From the NCBI GenBank assembly GCA_946478235.1, contig CAMLBF010000004.1, positions 1 through 64,000 on the forward strand: a stretch of 64,000 nt of DNA, in the 5' to 3' direction. The notes beneath the pieces were generated by a model. It was given only the letters and a program-made list of their open reading frames with translations, searched no databases and was not told the origin of the DNA. Positions within the stretch are counted from its first letter, which is position 1; each line of letters begins with the position of its first letter. The DNA is from an uncultured Bartonella sp. Lineage in GTDB: Bacteria; Pseudomonadota; Alphaproteobacteria; Rhizobiales; Rhizobiaceae. Shown piece by piece: positions 26,792-36,419 of the stretch. The position numbers were made by a program, and so were the translations under genes.

Positions 26792-27898
26792 TTACTTCAA
26801 AAAATCTTTTAATGCAGCGACAAGGCCGCGATTAGCTTCTTCTGGACCAACGGAAATACGCAATGCATTTGGAAATCCGTATCCTGTAACGCGGCGCACG
26901 ATATAACCTTGCATTTTCAAGTAATCATCTGCACGTGCCGCTGATTGAGCATCGTTATCTGGAAAATGAACCAATAGAAAATTGGTGACCGAAGGTGTGA
27001 CCTTGAGACCTAGTCCAGCAATTTCTTCTGCAAGCCAATTGCGCCATTTTGTATTAAACGCGATAGCATAGGCTACATATTCCTTGTCTCTGAATGCTAC
27101 AGCACCAGCAACTTGCGCTGGTACGCTTACGTTAAAAGCACCACGAATGCGGTTTACAGCATCAATGACATGAACGGGAGCATACATCCACCCGATTCGC
27201 AAACCAGCCAATCCATATATTTTTGAAAAAGTGCGTGTCATGACAACATTTTCATTGGCTGAAACCAGCTCTATGCCTGCTTCATAATCATTTTCTGTTA
27301 CAAATTCGGCATAAGCACCATCAAGAACAAGCAAAACATTTTTCGGAAGTCCAGCATGAAGTTCCTTAATTTCAGCGGCAGAAAGATAAGTACCGGTTGG
27401 ATTGCCAGGATTGGCAATAAAGACAATTTTTGTTTTGTCGGTTACACTTGATAGGATTGCCTGAATATCTATCCGACAATTATTTTCTTTAACGATTACC
27501 GGAGTAGCACCCGTACCACGGATCTGTATTTCGTAAACACTGAAACCGTGTTCGGTCATGATACCTTCATCACCGGCACTTAGATAGGTATTTGACAATA
27601 ATCCTAATAAATCATCAGACCCATTGCCGGCCATTAAATTACTTTTGGAAAGGCCGGTTACTTCAGAAATAGCTTCTAATAATGGTGCTGCGGAACCATC
27701 TGGATAAAGCTCCAGATGTGCTGCAGTCTGACGATAGGCATCAATGGCTGCGGGGCAGGGGCCAAGTGGAGATTCATTGGAAGATAATTTGAATATTTTT
27801 TTTCCGCTAGCAACCTTGCTTGATCCTGGTACATAAGCGGCGATGTCCAAAATACCTTTTCTAGGTTGTGGGCGACTTGCAGTATTATTTTTTGTCAT
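26792..27898 (-). CDS. hisC: Histidinol-phosphate / aromatic aminotransferase
   Basis: A fold-type I PLP aminotransferase of 368 residues. The cofactor lysine is in [26 protein letters not shown] binds the substrate carboxylate, and [17 protein letters not shown] carries the C-terminal arginine. The N-terminus ([17 protein letters not shown]) fits the HisC family. Since it is paired with tyrC away from other his genes, it may act in tyrosine and phenylalanine synthesis as well as in histidine synthesis. It diverges from metX across 134 bases. Confidence 0.92.
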   Translation of the reverse strand: MTKNNTASRPQPRKGILDIAAYVPGSSKVASGKKIFKLSSNESPLGPCPAAIDAYRQTAAHLELYPDGSAAPLLEAISEVTGLSKSNLMAGNGSDDLLGLLSNTYLSAGDEGIMTEHGFSVYEIQIRGTGATPVIVKENNCRIDIQAILSSVTDKTKIVFIANPGNPTGTYLSAAEIKELHAGLPKNVLLVLDGAYAEFVTENDYEAGIELVSANENVVMTRTFSKIYGLAGLRIGWMYAPVHVIDAVNRIRGAFNVSVPAQVAGAVAFRDKEYVAYAIAFNTKWRNWLAEEIAGLGLKVTPSVTNFLLVHFPDNDAQSAARADDYLKMQGYIVRRVTGYGFPNALRISVGPEEANRGLVAALKDFLK

Positions 27899-27955
27899 CG
27901 GTATTGATCCGGTCTGTTATTCTATTTGTTTAGGAAATACCCTTGCTTGCAAAAC

Positions 27956-28005
27956 AAGTCGAGAGAAATTCTTGACTTTTGTTAGAATAGACGACTAGCT
28001 ATTCT
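27956..28005 (+). promoter_or_regulatory. Two hairpins in the hisC-metX divergent region
   Basis: Hairpin one (27956-27978) is aagtcgaga / tcttgactt, nine pairs with one G-T and loop gaaat, followed by TTTGTT, so it resembles a weak terminator. Hairpin two (27984-28005) is agaatag / ctattct with an 8-base loop. TTGACT inside hairpin one could instead be a -35 box for metX. Many alphaproteobacterial met genes use a SAM-II riboswitch here; I do not see its conserved core. Confidence 0.35.
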
Positions 28006-28032
28006 TTATTCTTTCAAGACGGTGCAACCGAA

Positions 28033-29217
28033 ATGACCCATAGCCAATCTAATAATACATACGACAATCCGCAAAAATCACAGGCAGATTCGCCCGATAG
28101 CAAAATTGCTTTTTTTGATAATGATCAGCCGTTAAAGCTTGATAGCGGGGTTATATTAAGTCCGTTTCAGATAGCTTACCAAGATTACGGTACGCTCAAT
28201 GATGATAAAAGCAATGCAATATTGATTTGCCATGCTTTAACTGGCGACCAGCATGTGGCCAATACTCACCCCGTAACCGGAAAGCCTGGTTGGTGGGATA
28301 CATTGGTAGGGCCCGGCAAGATTATCGATACAGAAAAATATTATGTTATTTGTTCGAATGTTTTAGGGGGATGTCTAGGGTCAACGGGGCCTGCTTCGCT
28401 TAATCCGGCAACGGGAAAGCCATATGCACTTGATTTTCCAGTAATAACGATTGGGGACATTGTTCGTGCACAGGCAATGCTTGTTGAACGATTGGGAATA
28501 GAAACACTTTTTTGTGTTGTCGGTGGATCGATGGGGGGTATGCAAGCTCTACAATGGGCATCGGCATATAAAAGTAAGGTTTTTTCGTCCGTTATTCTAG
28601 CAACAGGGGCGCGCCATTCGGCACAGAATATCGCTTTTGACGAGATTGGACGACAAGCTGTAATGGCTGATCCAAACTGGATGGGGGGGCGTTATCTGGA
28701 AGTTGGCAAGCGCCCTACGAAAGGTTTGGCAGTTGCAAGAATGACAGCCCATGTTACCTATCTGTCCGAAGCAGCTTTGCATCGAAAATTTGGTCGGAAT
28801 TTACAAAATCGTGACCAGATAACATTTGGATTTGATGCTGACTTCCAGATTGAAAGTTACCTTCGCCATCAGGGTATGACATTTGTTGAGCGGTTTGACG
28901 CAAATAGCTATCTCTATCTGACACGTGCAATGGATTATTTTGACCTAGAGGCAGAACATGGTGGCAGATTATCCAATGCGTTTACAGGTTCTCGGGGACG
29001 GTTTTTCGTTGCCTCTTTTTCTAGTGATTGGCTATTTACAACCGCGCAATGCCGCACATTTGTTCATGCACTCAATGCGGTTGGTGCGCGTGTGTCTTTT
29101 GTCGAAATAAAAACAGATAAAGGGCATGATGCCTTTTTGCTTGATGAACCGGTGATGTTTTCAGCAATTCATAGTTTTTTGACTGCCGCCGCTGAACAAA
29201 GGGGGCTTGTAATATGA
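28033..29217 (+). CDS. metX: Homoserine O-acetyltransferase
   Basis: An alpha/beta-hydrolase acyltransferase of 394 residues that activates homoserine for methionine synthesis. [12 protein letters not shown] begins the fold, [12 protein letters not shown] carries the nucleophilic serine, and the catalytic His lies in KGHDAFLLD near the C-terminus. [15 protein letters not shown] and NPNW-like DPNWMGGRY are family motifs. The first 30 or so residues are polar and poorly conserved. It overlaps metW by four bases, the standard alphaproteobacterial arrangement. Acetyl versus succinyl preference cannot be read reliably from sequence by eye. Confidence 0.94.
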   Translation: MTHSQSNNTYDNPQKSQADSPDSKIAFFDNDQPLKLDSGVILSPFQIAYQDYGTLNDDKSNAILICHALTGDQHVANTHPVTGKPGWWDTLVGPGKIIDTEKYYVICSNVLGGCLGSTGPASLNPATGKPYALDFPVITIGDIVRAQAMLVERLGIETLFCVVGGSMGGMQALQWASAYKSKVFSSVILATGARHSAQNIAFDEIGRQAVMADPNWMGGRYLEVGKRPTKGLAVARMTAHVTYLSEAALHRKFGRNLQNRDQITFGFDADFQIESYLRHQGMTFVERFDANSYLYLTRAMDYFDLEAEHGGRLSNAFTGSRGRFFVASFSSDWLFTTAQCRTFVHALNAVGARVSFVEIKTDKGHDAFLLDEPVMFSAIHSFLTAAAEQRGLVI

Positions 29218-29846
29218 GCCAACAAGATGATCTAAAATCAACACTGAAATCCAGAACAGATTTTGATGTTATAGCGAGTTTCATCAGATCAGGCAGCCGT
29301 GTGCTCGACGTTGGCTGTGGCGATGGAAGTTTGCTTTGCCTATTGCAATCGCGGCGTTCAGTTGATGGTCGCGGCGTGGAATTGTCACAACAAGGCGTCG
29401 ACCAATGTTTGGGTAAAGGGTTGTCTGTTATTCAAGGGGATGCAGATAGTGATCTTATCTATTACCCTGATTCAGGTTTTGATTATGTTATCCTATCACA
29501 AACACTGCAAGCAACGCGCAATCCTAAAATCGTGTTGGAACAGCTTTTAAGAATAGGTGAAAGAGCCATTATTTCCATACCGAACTTTGGATATTGGCGT
29601 GCACGCGCACATCTTTTATTTTTAGGACGTATGCCCGTAACCAAAGAGTTGCCATATAGCTGGTATGATACTCCCAATATCCACTTCTGTACGATAGATG
29701 ACTTTGTAACTTTGGTAAAAGAAGTTGGTGCTGAAATTGAAGAGGCTGTCGTTCTTAATAGGCAAGGGCAACGTGTTAGCTGGAACCTACCTTGGGGCGC
29801 ATGGAACCTTTTTGGGCAACAGGCGGTGTTTTTATTACATAGATGA
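29214..29846 (+). CDS. metW: Methionine biosynthesis protein MetW
   Basis: A 210-residue SAM-methyltransferase-fold protein with the motif I loop [58 protein letters not shown] is the MetW hallmark. MetW forms a functional pair with MetX and is needed for its activity in several proteobacteria. It overlaps metX by four bases and the following gene by four bases. Confidence 0.94.
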   Translation: MSQQDDLKSTLKSRTDFDVIASFIRSGSRVLDVGCGDGSLLCLLQSRRSVDGRGVELSQQGVDQCLGKGLSVIQGDADSDLIYYPDSGFDYVILSQTLQATRNPKIVLEQLLRIGERAIISIPNFGYWRARAHLLFLGRMPVTKELPYSWYDTPNIHFCTIDDFVTLVKEVGAEIEEAVVLNRQGQRVSWNLPWGAWNLFGQQAVFLLHR

Positions 29847-30802
29847 TCACTGAAACGTCTGACAATCTTGCTCGTGTTGTTCGGCATAATCTTCCTCAAT
29901 GGGGATTATCCGAAACAGCTCATATCGAGCTTCTGACAATTTCAGAAAATGCAACATTTCTGGTTCAAGATCATGAAAAGCGAAGAGTCGTAAGAATTTA
30001 TCGCCCAAATTATCATACCGATGCTGAGATAACTTCAGAGCTTTTGTGGTTACAAGCTATTGAGCAGTCAGCTATTGTTACGGTTTCACATCTGTTTACA
30101 ACGCTATCTGGTGAATTGTTTATTTCTTCTAACAATTTCAGGCTTGCCTGTTTTTCATTTATGGATGGACATGAACCAAAAATTGATAGCAATCTTGTTC
30201 ATTGGTTTTTTGAATTAGGAAAAATTTCAGCAGGATTACATCGCCAGTCGTTAAGTTGGCATAAGCCAGACAATTTTGTGAGAAAGCATTGGACTTATGA
30301 AACAATGGTGGGGCCCAATGCATATTGGGGAGACTGGCGTTGTGCTTATGGTTTATCGGATGACGACCGTAAAGTGTTGGAGATCTGTGACGCCGCATTA
30401 AAGTCAGTCACTGCGCATTTTCCACATGATGATATCAATTATGGCCTTATCCATGGTGATTTGCGTTTGGCTAATCTTCTCGTTAACGAGAATCATCTCA
30501 CAGCGATAGATTTTGATGATTGTGGCTTTTCTTGGCGCGGACTCGATTTAGCCAATTCACTGAGTTTCATTGAAGATGACCCGTCTGTGCCGGAACTTAT
30601 TGAAGCATGGTTTCAAGGTTATCAGGAAGTTATGCCGGTAACGCTTTTTATGCGGGAAACAATATCACATTTTATTATGATGCGTCGTATGCAGCTTACC
30701 GCGTGGTTGGCTAGTCATGCGAATGTGCCGACCGCTCAAAAGCTGGGAAAAAATTTTGCAAAAGGAACTGTTAAATTGGCTCAGAAATATCTGATGATGT
30801 GA
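29843..30802 (+). CDS. Aminoglycoside phosphotransferase/HSK2-fold kinase
   Basis: A 319-residue protein of the APH/choline-kinase/homoserine-kinase II fold. The catalytic loop is YGLIHGDLRLANLLV, followed by the metal-binding AIDFDDCGFSWRGLDLANSL. It starts in the metW stop codon (ATGA), so it is co-transcribed with metXW. A role as a kinase for a small amino-acid-related alcohol such as homoserine would fit the context but is inference. Its last 32 bases overlap the 3' end of the convergent modC. Confidence 0.8.
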   Translation: MITETSDNLARVVRHNLPQWGLSETAHIELLTISENATFLVQDHEKRRVVRIYRPNYHTDAEITSELLWLQAIEQSAIVTVSHLFTTLSGELFISSNNFRLACFSFMDGHEPKIDSNLVHWFFELGKISAGLHRQSLSWHKPDNFVRKHWTYETMVGPNAYWGDWRCAYGLSDDDRKVLEICDAALKSVTAHFPHDDINYGLIHGDLRLANLLVNENHLTAIDFDDCGFSWRGLDLANSLSFIEDDPSVPELIEAWFQGYQEVMPVTLFMRETISHFIMMRRMQLTAWLASHANVPTAQKLGKNFAKGTVKLAQKYLMM

Positions 30803-31892
30803 TAGCATTCTTTTGTTCAATCATCGCGACACCTTTAATTTGAGCATAAACTTTCATACCGTCCTGCAGTCCAAGCTGCTGCCATGAATATTGTGTCAAA
30901 CGAGAGAGAAAATGTACACCTTTTCCCTCAAATCCAAGTTCCAATTTTGCTAGAACTTCATGTGTGCCTTTTGTGCGTGCGGTTACTATCCGCGCGGGCA
31001 TAACGTTGAGAATTGAGCTCATTAAGGGTTTTTCAGTTGCCAAACTTACATCATTGGCAGCAATGCGAATGCGCATTTTTTGACCAACTGCTTTTTCATC
31101 GGAAGGCGCAACAAATATTCCACCAGCAACATTTATATGAAGTAGCCCAGCTTCTTTATCATAAGAATGTACAACGCCATCCAGGCTAACGGCGGCTTCG
31201 CGTGTATTAGCAAGTGGGAGATCAGGGTTAGCTTGAATTTCATCCAATGGACCAGCAGCAATAACCCGTCCCTTATCCATTAATACAAGGTAATCCGCTA
31301 GCCTTTCAACTTCATAAATGTCATGGGTTATATATATAATCGGCAAACTTAACCGATCGCGTAATCTGATCAAAAATGGCAAAATTTCATTACGAGAACG
31401 CTTGTCGAGTGCAGAAAGCGGTTCGTCCATCATGAGTATGTGGGGCTTTGATAATAATGCCCGACCGATTGCGACGCGTTGGCGTTCTCCGCCAGATAAA
31501 TTTTGCGGTGCACGATCGATAAGATGAGAAATATTGAGAAATTCAATAACCTCTTCAAAGGATGGTGAAAGATTCTTTATGTTTTTCGGCATGCCGAATA
31601 TCAGGTTTTTGCGTACCGACAAATGAGGAAAAAGACTTGCTTCCTGAAACACATATCCTAATGGGCGTTTATGGACAGGGACAAATTGATTTTCATCTTG
31701 CCAAACATCTGTTCCGATGGAAACTTTTCCATTCAAATGATTTAAACCAGCGATGGCGCGCAATATGCTGGTTTTACCACAACCTGATGGACCATAAAGA
31801 GCAGTGACACCATGTGATGGTGCGGTAAAGGAGCAATTAATCGAGAAATTGCCGAGCATACCGTTAAGTGCAATATCAATGCTTCCGCTCAT
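30771..31892 (-). CDS. modC: Molybdate ABC transporter ATP-binding protein
   Basis: A 373-residue ATPase energising molybdate uptake. Walker A is GPSGCGKTSIL, the signature is NLSGGERQRVAIGRAL, and Walker B is ILMMDEPLSALD. The C-terminal third is a TOBE/Mop-like domain (from about residue 290), typical of ModC and a possible oxyanion sensor. The start overlaps modB by four bases. The end overlaps the convergent kinase gene by 32 bases, leaving no room for a terminator between them. Confidence 0.95.
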   Translation of the reverse strand: MSGSIDIALNGMLGNFSINCSFTAPSHGVTALYGPSGCGKTSILRAIAGLNHLNGKVSIGTDVWQDENQFVPVHKRPLGYVFQEASLFPHLSVRKNLIFGMPKNIKNLSPSFEEVIEFLNISHLIDRAPQNLSGGERQRVAIGRALLSKPHILMMDEPLSALDKRSRNEILPFLIRLRDRLSLPIIYITHDIYEVERLADYLVLMDKGRVIAAGPLDEIQANPDLPLANTREAAVSLDGVVHSYDKEAGLLHINVAGGIFVAPSDEKAVGQKMRIRIAANDVSLATEKPLMSSILNVMPARIVTARTKGTHEVLAKLELGFEGKGVHFLSRLTQYSWQQLGLQDGMKVYAQIKGVAMIEQKNAITSSDISEPI

Positions 31893-32575
31893 AGCGCTCT
31901 TGCTCGCATATATTTTTGTAATAGCGCAACCATAAGAATAATTAGAAAAGAAAATACGACCATTATCAATGATAAAATATTGGCTTCATGCATTTGACCA
32001 GCTTCAACATATCCCATAATCGTTGTGGAAATAACGGCCGTTTTGCCCGGCAAATTCCCACCTATCATTTGCACAACACCAAATTCACCCACTGTATGGG
32101 CAAATCCTAAAACGGCTGCTGTCATAAAGCCGGGGCTAGCAATAGGTAAAGCAACTTTCCAAAATGATTTCCATGGTGAAGCGCGTAACGTTGCTGCGAC
32201 TTCCAGGGGACGTTTTCCCATTGCTTCAAAAGAATTGCGGATTGGTTGCACAACAAAGGGAAGTGAATAAATGACCGAGCCAATCACCAGTCCTTCAAAT
32301 GTAAAAGCAAACTTATCGACGCCAAACCAAGGGCCAATAAAACCTCCCGGACCATTGGGGCCTAATAAAACAAGTAGGTAAAACCCTAAAACTGTCGGGG
32401 GCAAAACAAGAGGAATGGATATGAAGGAGGCTACAATTTCTTTAAAGTAAGATTGTGAGCGTGCCAGCCAAAGCGCAATTGGCGTGCCGATAAGCATGAG
32501 AAAACATGTCGTAACGGATGCCAATTGTGCTGTTAGCGTAATTGCTGTCCATGTCTGGGCAGAAAGAAGTGTCAT
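31889..32575 (-). CDS. modB: Molybdate ABC transporter permease
   Basis: The membrane subunit, 228 residues with about five helices. The N-terminus contains TAQLASVTTCFLMLIGTPIALWLA. The EAA coupling loop EAAATLRASPWKSFWKVALP-like sequence VAATLRASPWKSFWKVALPIASPG contacts ModC. FAHTVGEFGVVQMIGGNLPGKT is the ModB-specific motif. It starts two bases after modA and overlaps modC by four. Confidence 0.95.
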   Translation of the reverse strand: MTLLSAQTWTAITLTAQLASVTTCFLMLIGTPIALWLARSQSYFKEIVASFISIPLVLPPTVLGFYLLVLLGPNGPGGFIGPWFGVDKFAFTFEGLVIGSVIYSLPFVVQPIRNSFEAMGKRPLEVAATLRASPWKSFWKVALPIASPGFMTAAVLGFAHTVGEFGVVQMIGGNLPGKTAVISTTIMGYVEAGQMHEANILSLIMVVFSFLIILMVALLQKYMRARAL

Positions 32576-32577
32576 GC

Positions 32578-33330
32578 TTATTGCTTTACCTCGGGCAATG
32601 CATAACCGTACTTTTTAATGATTGTAGCTGCTTCAGGACCCTTTAGAAAATCCATAAAGGCTTTTGCTGCTTCATTATTTTCACCGGTCTTCAAAAGCAC
32701 GGCATCTTGACGGATCGGGTTATAATAATCTTGTGGTACGATCCATTTCGAGCCACCTTTTTCATTAATAATCTGTGACAGAGCAACAAATCCAATTTCT
32801 GCATTGCCAGTTTTAACGAATTGATAGGCTTGTGAAATGTTCTGCCCTTCAACAAGTTTATCTTTTACCTTGTCATGAACTTTTAATGCGTCCAGCGTTT
32901 CAACAGATGCCTTGCCATAAGGGGCAGCATCAGGGTTGCAATAAGAAATATGGCTAATAGTTGTATCTGTTAATGTTTCCGGTCCTTTAACAAGACCTTC
33001 TTTTGTACTCCACAACACAAGTGTGCCAATAGCATAGGTAAATTCGGTTCCTTTTACTGCATATCCCTCTTCAACGGCTTTGGTAGGACGAGCTGTATCA
33101 GCCGCTAGGAATACTTCAAAAGGGGCGCCATTTTTGATCTGATTATAAAAGTTTCCAGTAGCACCAAAAGAAAGTGTTGCTGTATGACCTGTCTTGGCTT
33201 TGAATTGTTCAGCAATTTCTTTAACAGGTTCGGTAAAGTTGGCAGCAACTGCAACAACAGTTTCTCCAGCTTGTGCCCAAGCAACGCTGGCAAGTAAAAT
33301 ACCGGTTAAAAGTGCAAGTTTCGTTTTCAT
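32578..33330 (-). CDS. modA: Molybdate-binding periplasmic protein
   Basis: The 250-residue solute-binding component, with a signal peptide of about 21 residues (LLTGILLASVAWAQA). VAVAANFTEPVKEIAEQFKAKTGH and FGATGNFYNQIKNGAPFEVFLAADTARP form the oxyanion-binding site in ModA proteins. FVALSQIINEKGGSKW is the second-lobe motif. It lies between modE and modB, and its uptake product would feed molybdoenzymes elsewhere in the genome. Confidence 0.95.
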   Translation of the reverse strand: MKTKLALLTGILLASVAWAQAGETVVAVAANFTEPVKEIAEQFKAKTGHTATLSFGATGNFYNQIKNGAPFEVFLAADTARPTKAVEEGYAVKGTEFTYAIGTLVLWSTKEGLVKGPETLTDTTISHISYCNPDAAPYGKASVETLDALKVHDKVKDKLVEGQNISQAYQFVKTGNAEIGFVALSQIINEKGGSKWIVPQDYYNPIRQDAVLLKTGENNEAAKAFMDFLKGPEAATIIKKYGYALPEVKQ

Positions 33331-33341
33331 TGCGACTCTCC

Positions 33342-34133
33342 CTAGCTGGTGGCAATAATTATGTTTTCAGCATCAAATGATGCAATAACTGGCATATCGG
33401 CTTTAAGTTGTTTTACAACGGGGTCATTCGGACGAGCTGTCGCTACCAGTGTTTTGCCGGCATCAATTTCAACCACAAGTTCAACGCTTGCTTCACCCGT
33501 GTTGATCGTGCGTAAAACGCCTTCGATATGATTTATTTTGTCAGGTGATTTTTTATCGGTTTTAGGGGTAACTTTAACAAAGGTCGCTTTGATCAATGCC
33601 GCAACCTGTCGTTGTTTAACAAGTCCCAATCGCTCAACACTTTTTGCCGTAATTTCAGCCTGAATTGAGACATTATCGGAAATGCGGATATCTACAAAAG
33701 CTGCTGGCGATTCGATCGTAATAGCTTGGACATGACCCGAAAGTACATTGCGAGCCGAGGTTTTCATCATAAACCCATGAAGAAGTCCGGTTGAACTTAA
33801 TCCGATATCGGAAAGATCGTCAGTGGCATTTTCTATCATAGTTGCGAGTCCGGCTTCCAGTTGATGGAAGGTCTCAATAAGCTTCAGCGCCTGAGGCGTT
33901 AGGACAGCACCACCGCCGCTCCGTCCTCCAGCTTTTTTCTCCAGCAAGGGTTTTGTAACAAGGTTTTGCATTGCATCAAGTGCATCCCATGCTGCTTTAT
34001 AGCTTAATCCAACTGCACGTGCAGCTGCCGATATTGATCCCTCTCGGCCAACGGCTTCAAGCAATTTTATCCGTTCACGACCAACAGAACCGATATGTTC
34101 CTGGCTTAAAGCAATTGTTGCAGTGACGGCCAT
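33342..34133 (-). CDS. modE: Molybdate-dependent transcriptional regulator ModE
   Basis: A 263-residue regulator with an N-terminal winged helix (EAVGREGSISAAARAVGLSYKAAWDALDAM) and two C-terminal Mop/TOBE domains that bind molybdate (residues about 125-190 and 195-260). This is the full two-part ModE of E. coli and rhizobia. It is the first gene of modEABC, 11 bases before modA, and a Mo-box lies 14 bases upstream of its start. It should therefore repress its own operon when molybdate is plentiful. Confidence 0.94.
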   Translation of the reverse strand: MAVTATIALSQEHIGSVGRERIKLLEAVGREGSISAAARAVGLSYKAAWDALDAMQNLVTKPLLEKKAGGRSGGGAVLTPQALKLIETFHQLEAGLATMIENATDDLSDIGLSSTGLLHGFMMKTSARNVLSGHVQAITIESPAAFVDIRISDNVSIQAEITAKSVERLGLVKQRQVAALIKATFVKVTPKTDKKSPDKINHIEGVLRTINTGEASVELVVEIDAGKTLVATARPNDPVVKQLKADMPVIASFDAENIIIATS

Positions 34134-34146
34134 ATTTCATTTCCTT

Positions 34147-34175
34147 TATATTATGTAGTTTAACTATATAACGAT
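34147..34175 (-). promoter_or_regulatory. Candidate ModE operator (Mo-box) upstream of modEABC
   Basis: On the minus strand the sequence reads ATCGTTATATA, a 7-base spacer, then TACATAATATA. The first half agrees with the E. coli ModE half-site (ATCGnTATATA) at every fixed position; the second half is degenerate. It ends next to the modE ribosome site AAGGAAA. Position and half-site fit autoregulation by ModE. Confidence 0.65.
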
Positions 34176-34523
34176 CGGGTAGAAAGCAAGAATTAATGAC
34201 ATAAAATTTTCTGATCCATCGCCAAGGTGACAGTTGAATTGCACGGCTTGTGTTAAATTTTTTAGCAATTTCATGATTGTTTTCATATCAAGGTAACAGC
34301 GGATTATTGACGTATTTTTCCATTTTTCAAAAGAAAATAGCGGTTAAGGAGCGTTAATCCATAATCGATAACTGGTGTTACAAAACAAAGTTATAAAGGC
34401 TTTATGTGAACTATTGCTGTGTTTTAAAAACTGCCGTAATTTACAGAGAACTTATTAGGTTATTTTTTGTCGCTGATGCGAGAAATTAAAATAAGACGGA
34501 TAATAGACAAGAGGTAAAAAACA
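34176..34523. other. Gene-free AT-rich DNA between modE and the aminotransferase gene
   Basis: About 350 bases with no convincing ORF. ttaaggagcgttaa at 34345-34358 is an inverted TTAA pair with a 6-base spacer, one short of the CtrA full-site spacing of 7, so I do not call it a site. The promoter of the downstream gene must lie here; GAGG before 34524 is its ribosome site. Confidence 0.5.
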
Positions 34524-35372
34524 ATGGCACGCACCGTTTATGTCAACGGCGAATGGCTGGACGAAACAGCTGCTAAGATTTCAATTTTTGATCGGTCGGT
34601 CATGTTTGCCGATTCAATCTATGAAGTGACATCTTTTTTTGACGAAAAATTTCTAGATTTTGATGGACATATCCAACGATTAAAAAACTCCCTTCATGCG
34701 ATCAATATCGATTTTAATGTCGATAGAGATGAGTTTTTAACGCTTCACCGCGAACTTATTAAGCGCAATGACCTCAAGGATGGAACGGTTTATCTCCAAG
34801 TTTCACGTGGCAGCGGTGATCGTAATTTTGTTTATGATAACAAAGATTATAAACCTATACTTTTTATGTTTACCCAGACAGGTATTGTTAAAAACCTGCA
34901 CACTATTCCGCAGCTGAAAATGATTTCTGTAAAAGAAGGGCGCTGGTGTCGTCGTGATATCAAAACAACGCAACTTCTATATTCATCACTGACAAAAACA
35001 CGCGCTCATGATGATGGGGTTAATGATGCTGTATATGTTGAAGATGGCTATCTTACAGAAGCAACGTCTTCAAATTTCTTTATCGTGGACAAAAATGGCA
35101 CTCTCATTACACGTCAGCTTGACCATGCAATTTTGCCAGGCATAACCCGTGCTACAATACTCGACATAGCACGGAAACATGGCATAGCTGTTGAAGAGCG
35201 GTTATTTTCCTTGGAAGAAACTTACGCTGCAAGTGAAGCATTCATTACATCGACTACTAATTTCGCCGCACCTGTTATCAGTCTTGATGGACGGGCAATT
35301 GGTGATGGTAAGCCGGGAAAAATAACATTGCGCTTGCGTGAATTATATCTTGAGCACGTTAAGCGGACCTAA
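34524..35372 (+). CDS. dat: D-amino acid aminotransferase (class IV PLP)
   Basis: A fold-type IV PLP aminotransferase of 282 residues. It opens MARTVYVNGEWLDETAAKISIFDRSVMFADSIYEV; the PLP lysine lies in RRDIKTTQLLYSSL, and EATSSNFFIV plus LPGITRATILDIA are the cofactor-phosphate and domain motifs. The start region and overall length fit D-alanine aminotransferases, which interconvert D-Ala and D-Glu for cell-wall supply. Branched-chain aminotransferase or aminodeoxychorismate lyase share the fold and are less likely. Its stop lies three bases from the convergent holA stop. Confidence 0.85.
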   Translation: MARTVYVNGEWLDETAAKISIFDRSVMFADSIYEVTSFFDEKFLDFDGHIQRLKNSLHAINIDFNVDRDEFLTLHRELIKRNDLKDGTVYLQVSRGSGDRNFVYDNKDYKPILFMFTQTGIVKNLHTIPQLKMISVKEGRWCRRDIKTTQLLYSSLTKTRAHDDGVNDAVYVEDGYLTEATSSNFFIVDKNGTLITRQLDHAILPGITRATILDIARKHGIAVEERLFSLEETYAASEAFITSTTNFAAPVISLDGRAIGDGKPGKITLRLRELYLEHVKRT

Positions 35373-35374
35373 TT

Positions 35375-36415
35375 TTAACCACGCTGGCGCTTTGCTATAA
35401 CAGCAAGTGCCAGCAATGCTTGCCTAATAATTACTTCTGATAATGAAGCATTTTGGCGACTTTCCAGAACTGCTCTCTGCAATCTTTCCATAGCTTGGGA
35501 AATCTGTGAAGATGACCAATTGCTAACAGCTTGTTCCATTATTTTTTGACGGCGGAAAAAAATGGGTGGTCGAGCTGAGGCGACAGCAGAAGATGCTGTT
35601 TTATTTTCATTCTCAACGAGATTTCTTAAAAGTTGTAATTGTTGGAATTGCCGTTGGGCAGCGCTTAGAATCAAGAATAACGCACTACCTGTGGCAACTT
35701 GACGGTCAAAACGGTTATTGAAACCAACCATATCTCCCATCAAAATAGCATCGATAATTTCGTCATAGTTTAACGCACTAACATCACTGACAACTTCCTT
35801 GACGTCTTCAATGCTAATTTCACCTTTATGAAGTGCATAAAGACATAATTTTTCCAATTCGCTACGTGATATTAGCCTATCGCCGCCCAGACTATCCCTA
35901 AGCCATTTACGGGCATCAAGCGAAATTGTGAGTTTATAATCGCCTAAAACCTGATCGATCAGCCCCTCCAACGCGCGTGCATCATCGGCAAAACATGGCA
36001 ATGCCATGGCTGTGGGTGCTGTCTCAATGGCTGTGCGCAGACCTGAACCTTTTTTGAGATCTCCGGCTTCAATCAACAGGTAAGCCTGCTCAGGTGGTGC
36101 TTTGACCAACTGCCTAATGACATCGACCAAATTTTTCTGGTTTCCAACATTCCGTATCCATATGAGGCGTTCCCCACCAAAAAGTGAGATTGTGTGCGCT
36201 TCATCAGCCAAACGAGTAGGGTCGCGGTCAAGTTCACTGGCTTCAAGACGTATATTGGAAAATGGGTCGTCCAATTTAACGCCCGTTAATTTCGCAAATG
36301 CAGCTGTCCTTTCAGATACAAGACCTTTATCGGGACCATAAATAAGAATGATAGGGTACTGCTTTTGCAGTCGTCCTAAAAATCCATCAACTTCATGTGC
36401 TTTTTTTTGCGCCAA
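35375..36415 (-). CDS. holA: DNA polymerase III delta subunit
   Basis: The clamp-loader delta subunit, 346 residues, which opens the beta sliding clamp. The N-terminal MAQKKAHEVDGFLGRLQKQYPIILIYGPDKGLVSERT and WIRNVGNQKN segments match alphaproteobacterial HolA. LLEAGDLKKGSGLR-like LIEAGDLKKGSGLRTAIE is the core motif. The start is TTG at 36415; upstream codons reach an in-frame TGA without an ATG or GTG. In related genomes holA usually follows leuS-lptE, but here an ABC ATPase gene precedes it by four bases, suggesting a rearrangement. Confidence 0.9.
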   Translation of the reverse strand: MAQKKAHEVDGFLGRLQKQYPIILIYGPDKGLVSERTAAFAKLTGVKLDDPFSNIRLEASELDRDPTRLADEAHTISLFGGERLIWIRNVGNQKNLVDVIRQLVKAPPEQAYLLIEAGDLKKGSGLRTAIETAPTAMALPCFADDARALEGLIDQVLGDYKLTISLDARKWLRDSLGGDRLISRSELEKLCLYALHKGEISIEDVKEVVSDVSALNYDEIIDAILMGDMVGFNNRFDRQVATGSALFLILSAAQRQFQQLQLLRNLVENENKTASSAVASARPPIFFRRQKIMEQAVSNWSSSQISQAMERLQRAVLESRQNASLSEVIIRQALLALAVIAKRQRG

Positions 36416-36419
36416 TATA

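Noticed and set aside
34345-34358. CtrA full site (TTAA-N7-TTAA)
   Set aside because: The spacer is 6 bases (ttaaggagcgttaa), not 7, and the region lacks other support.
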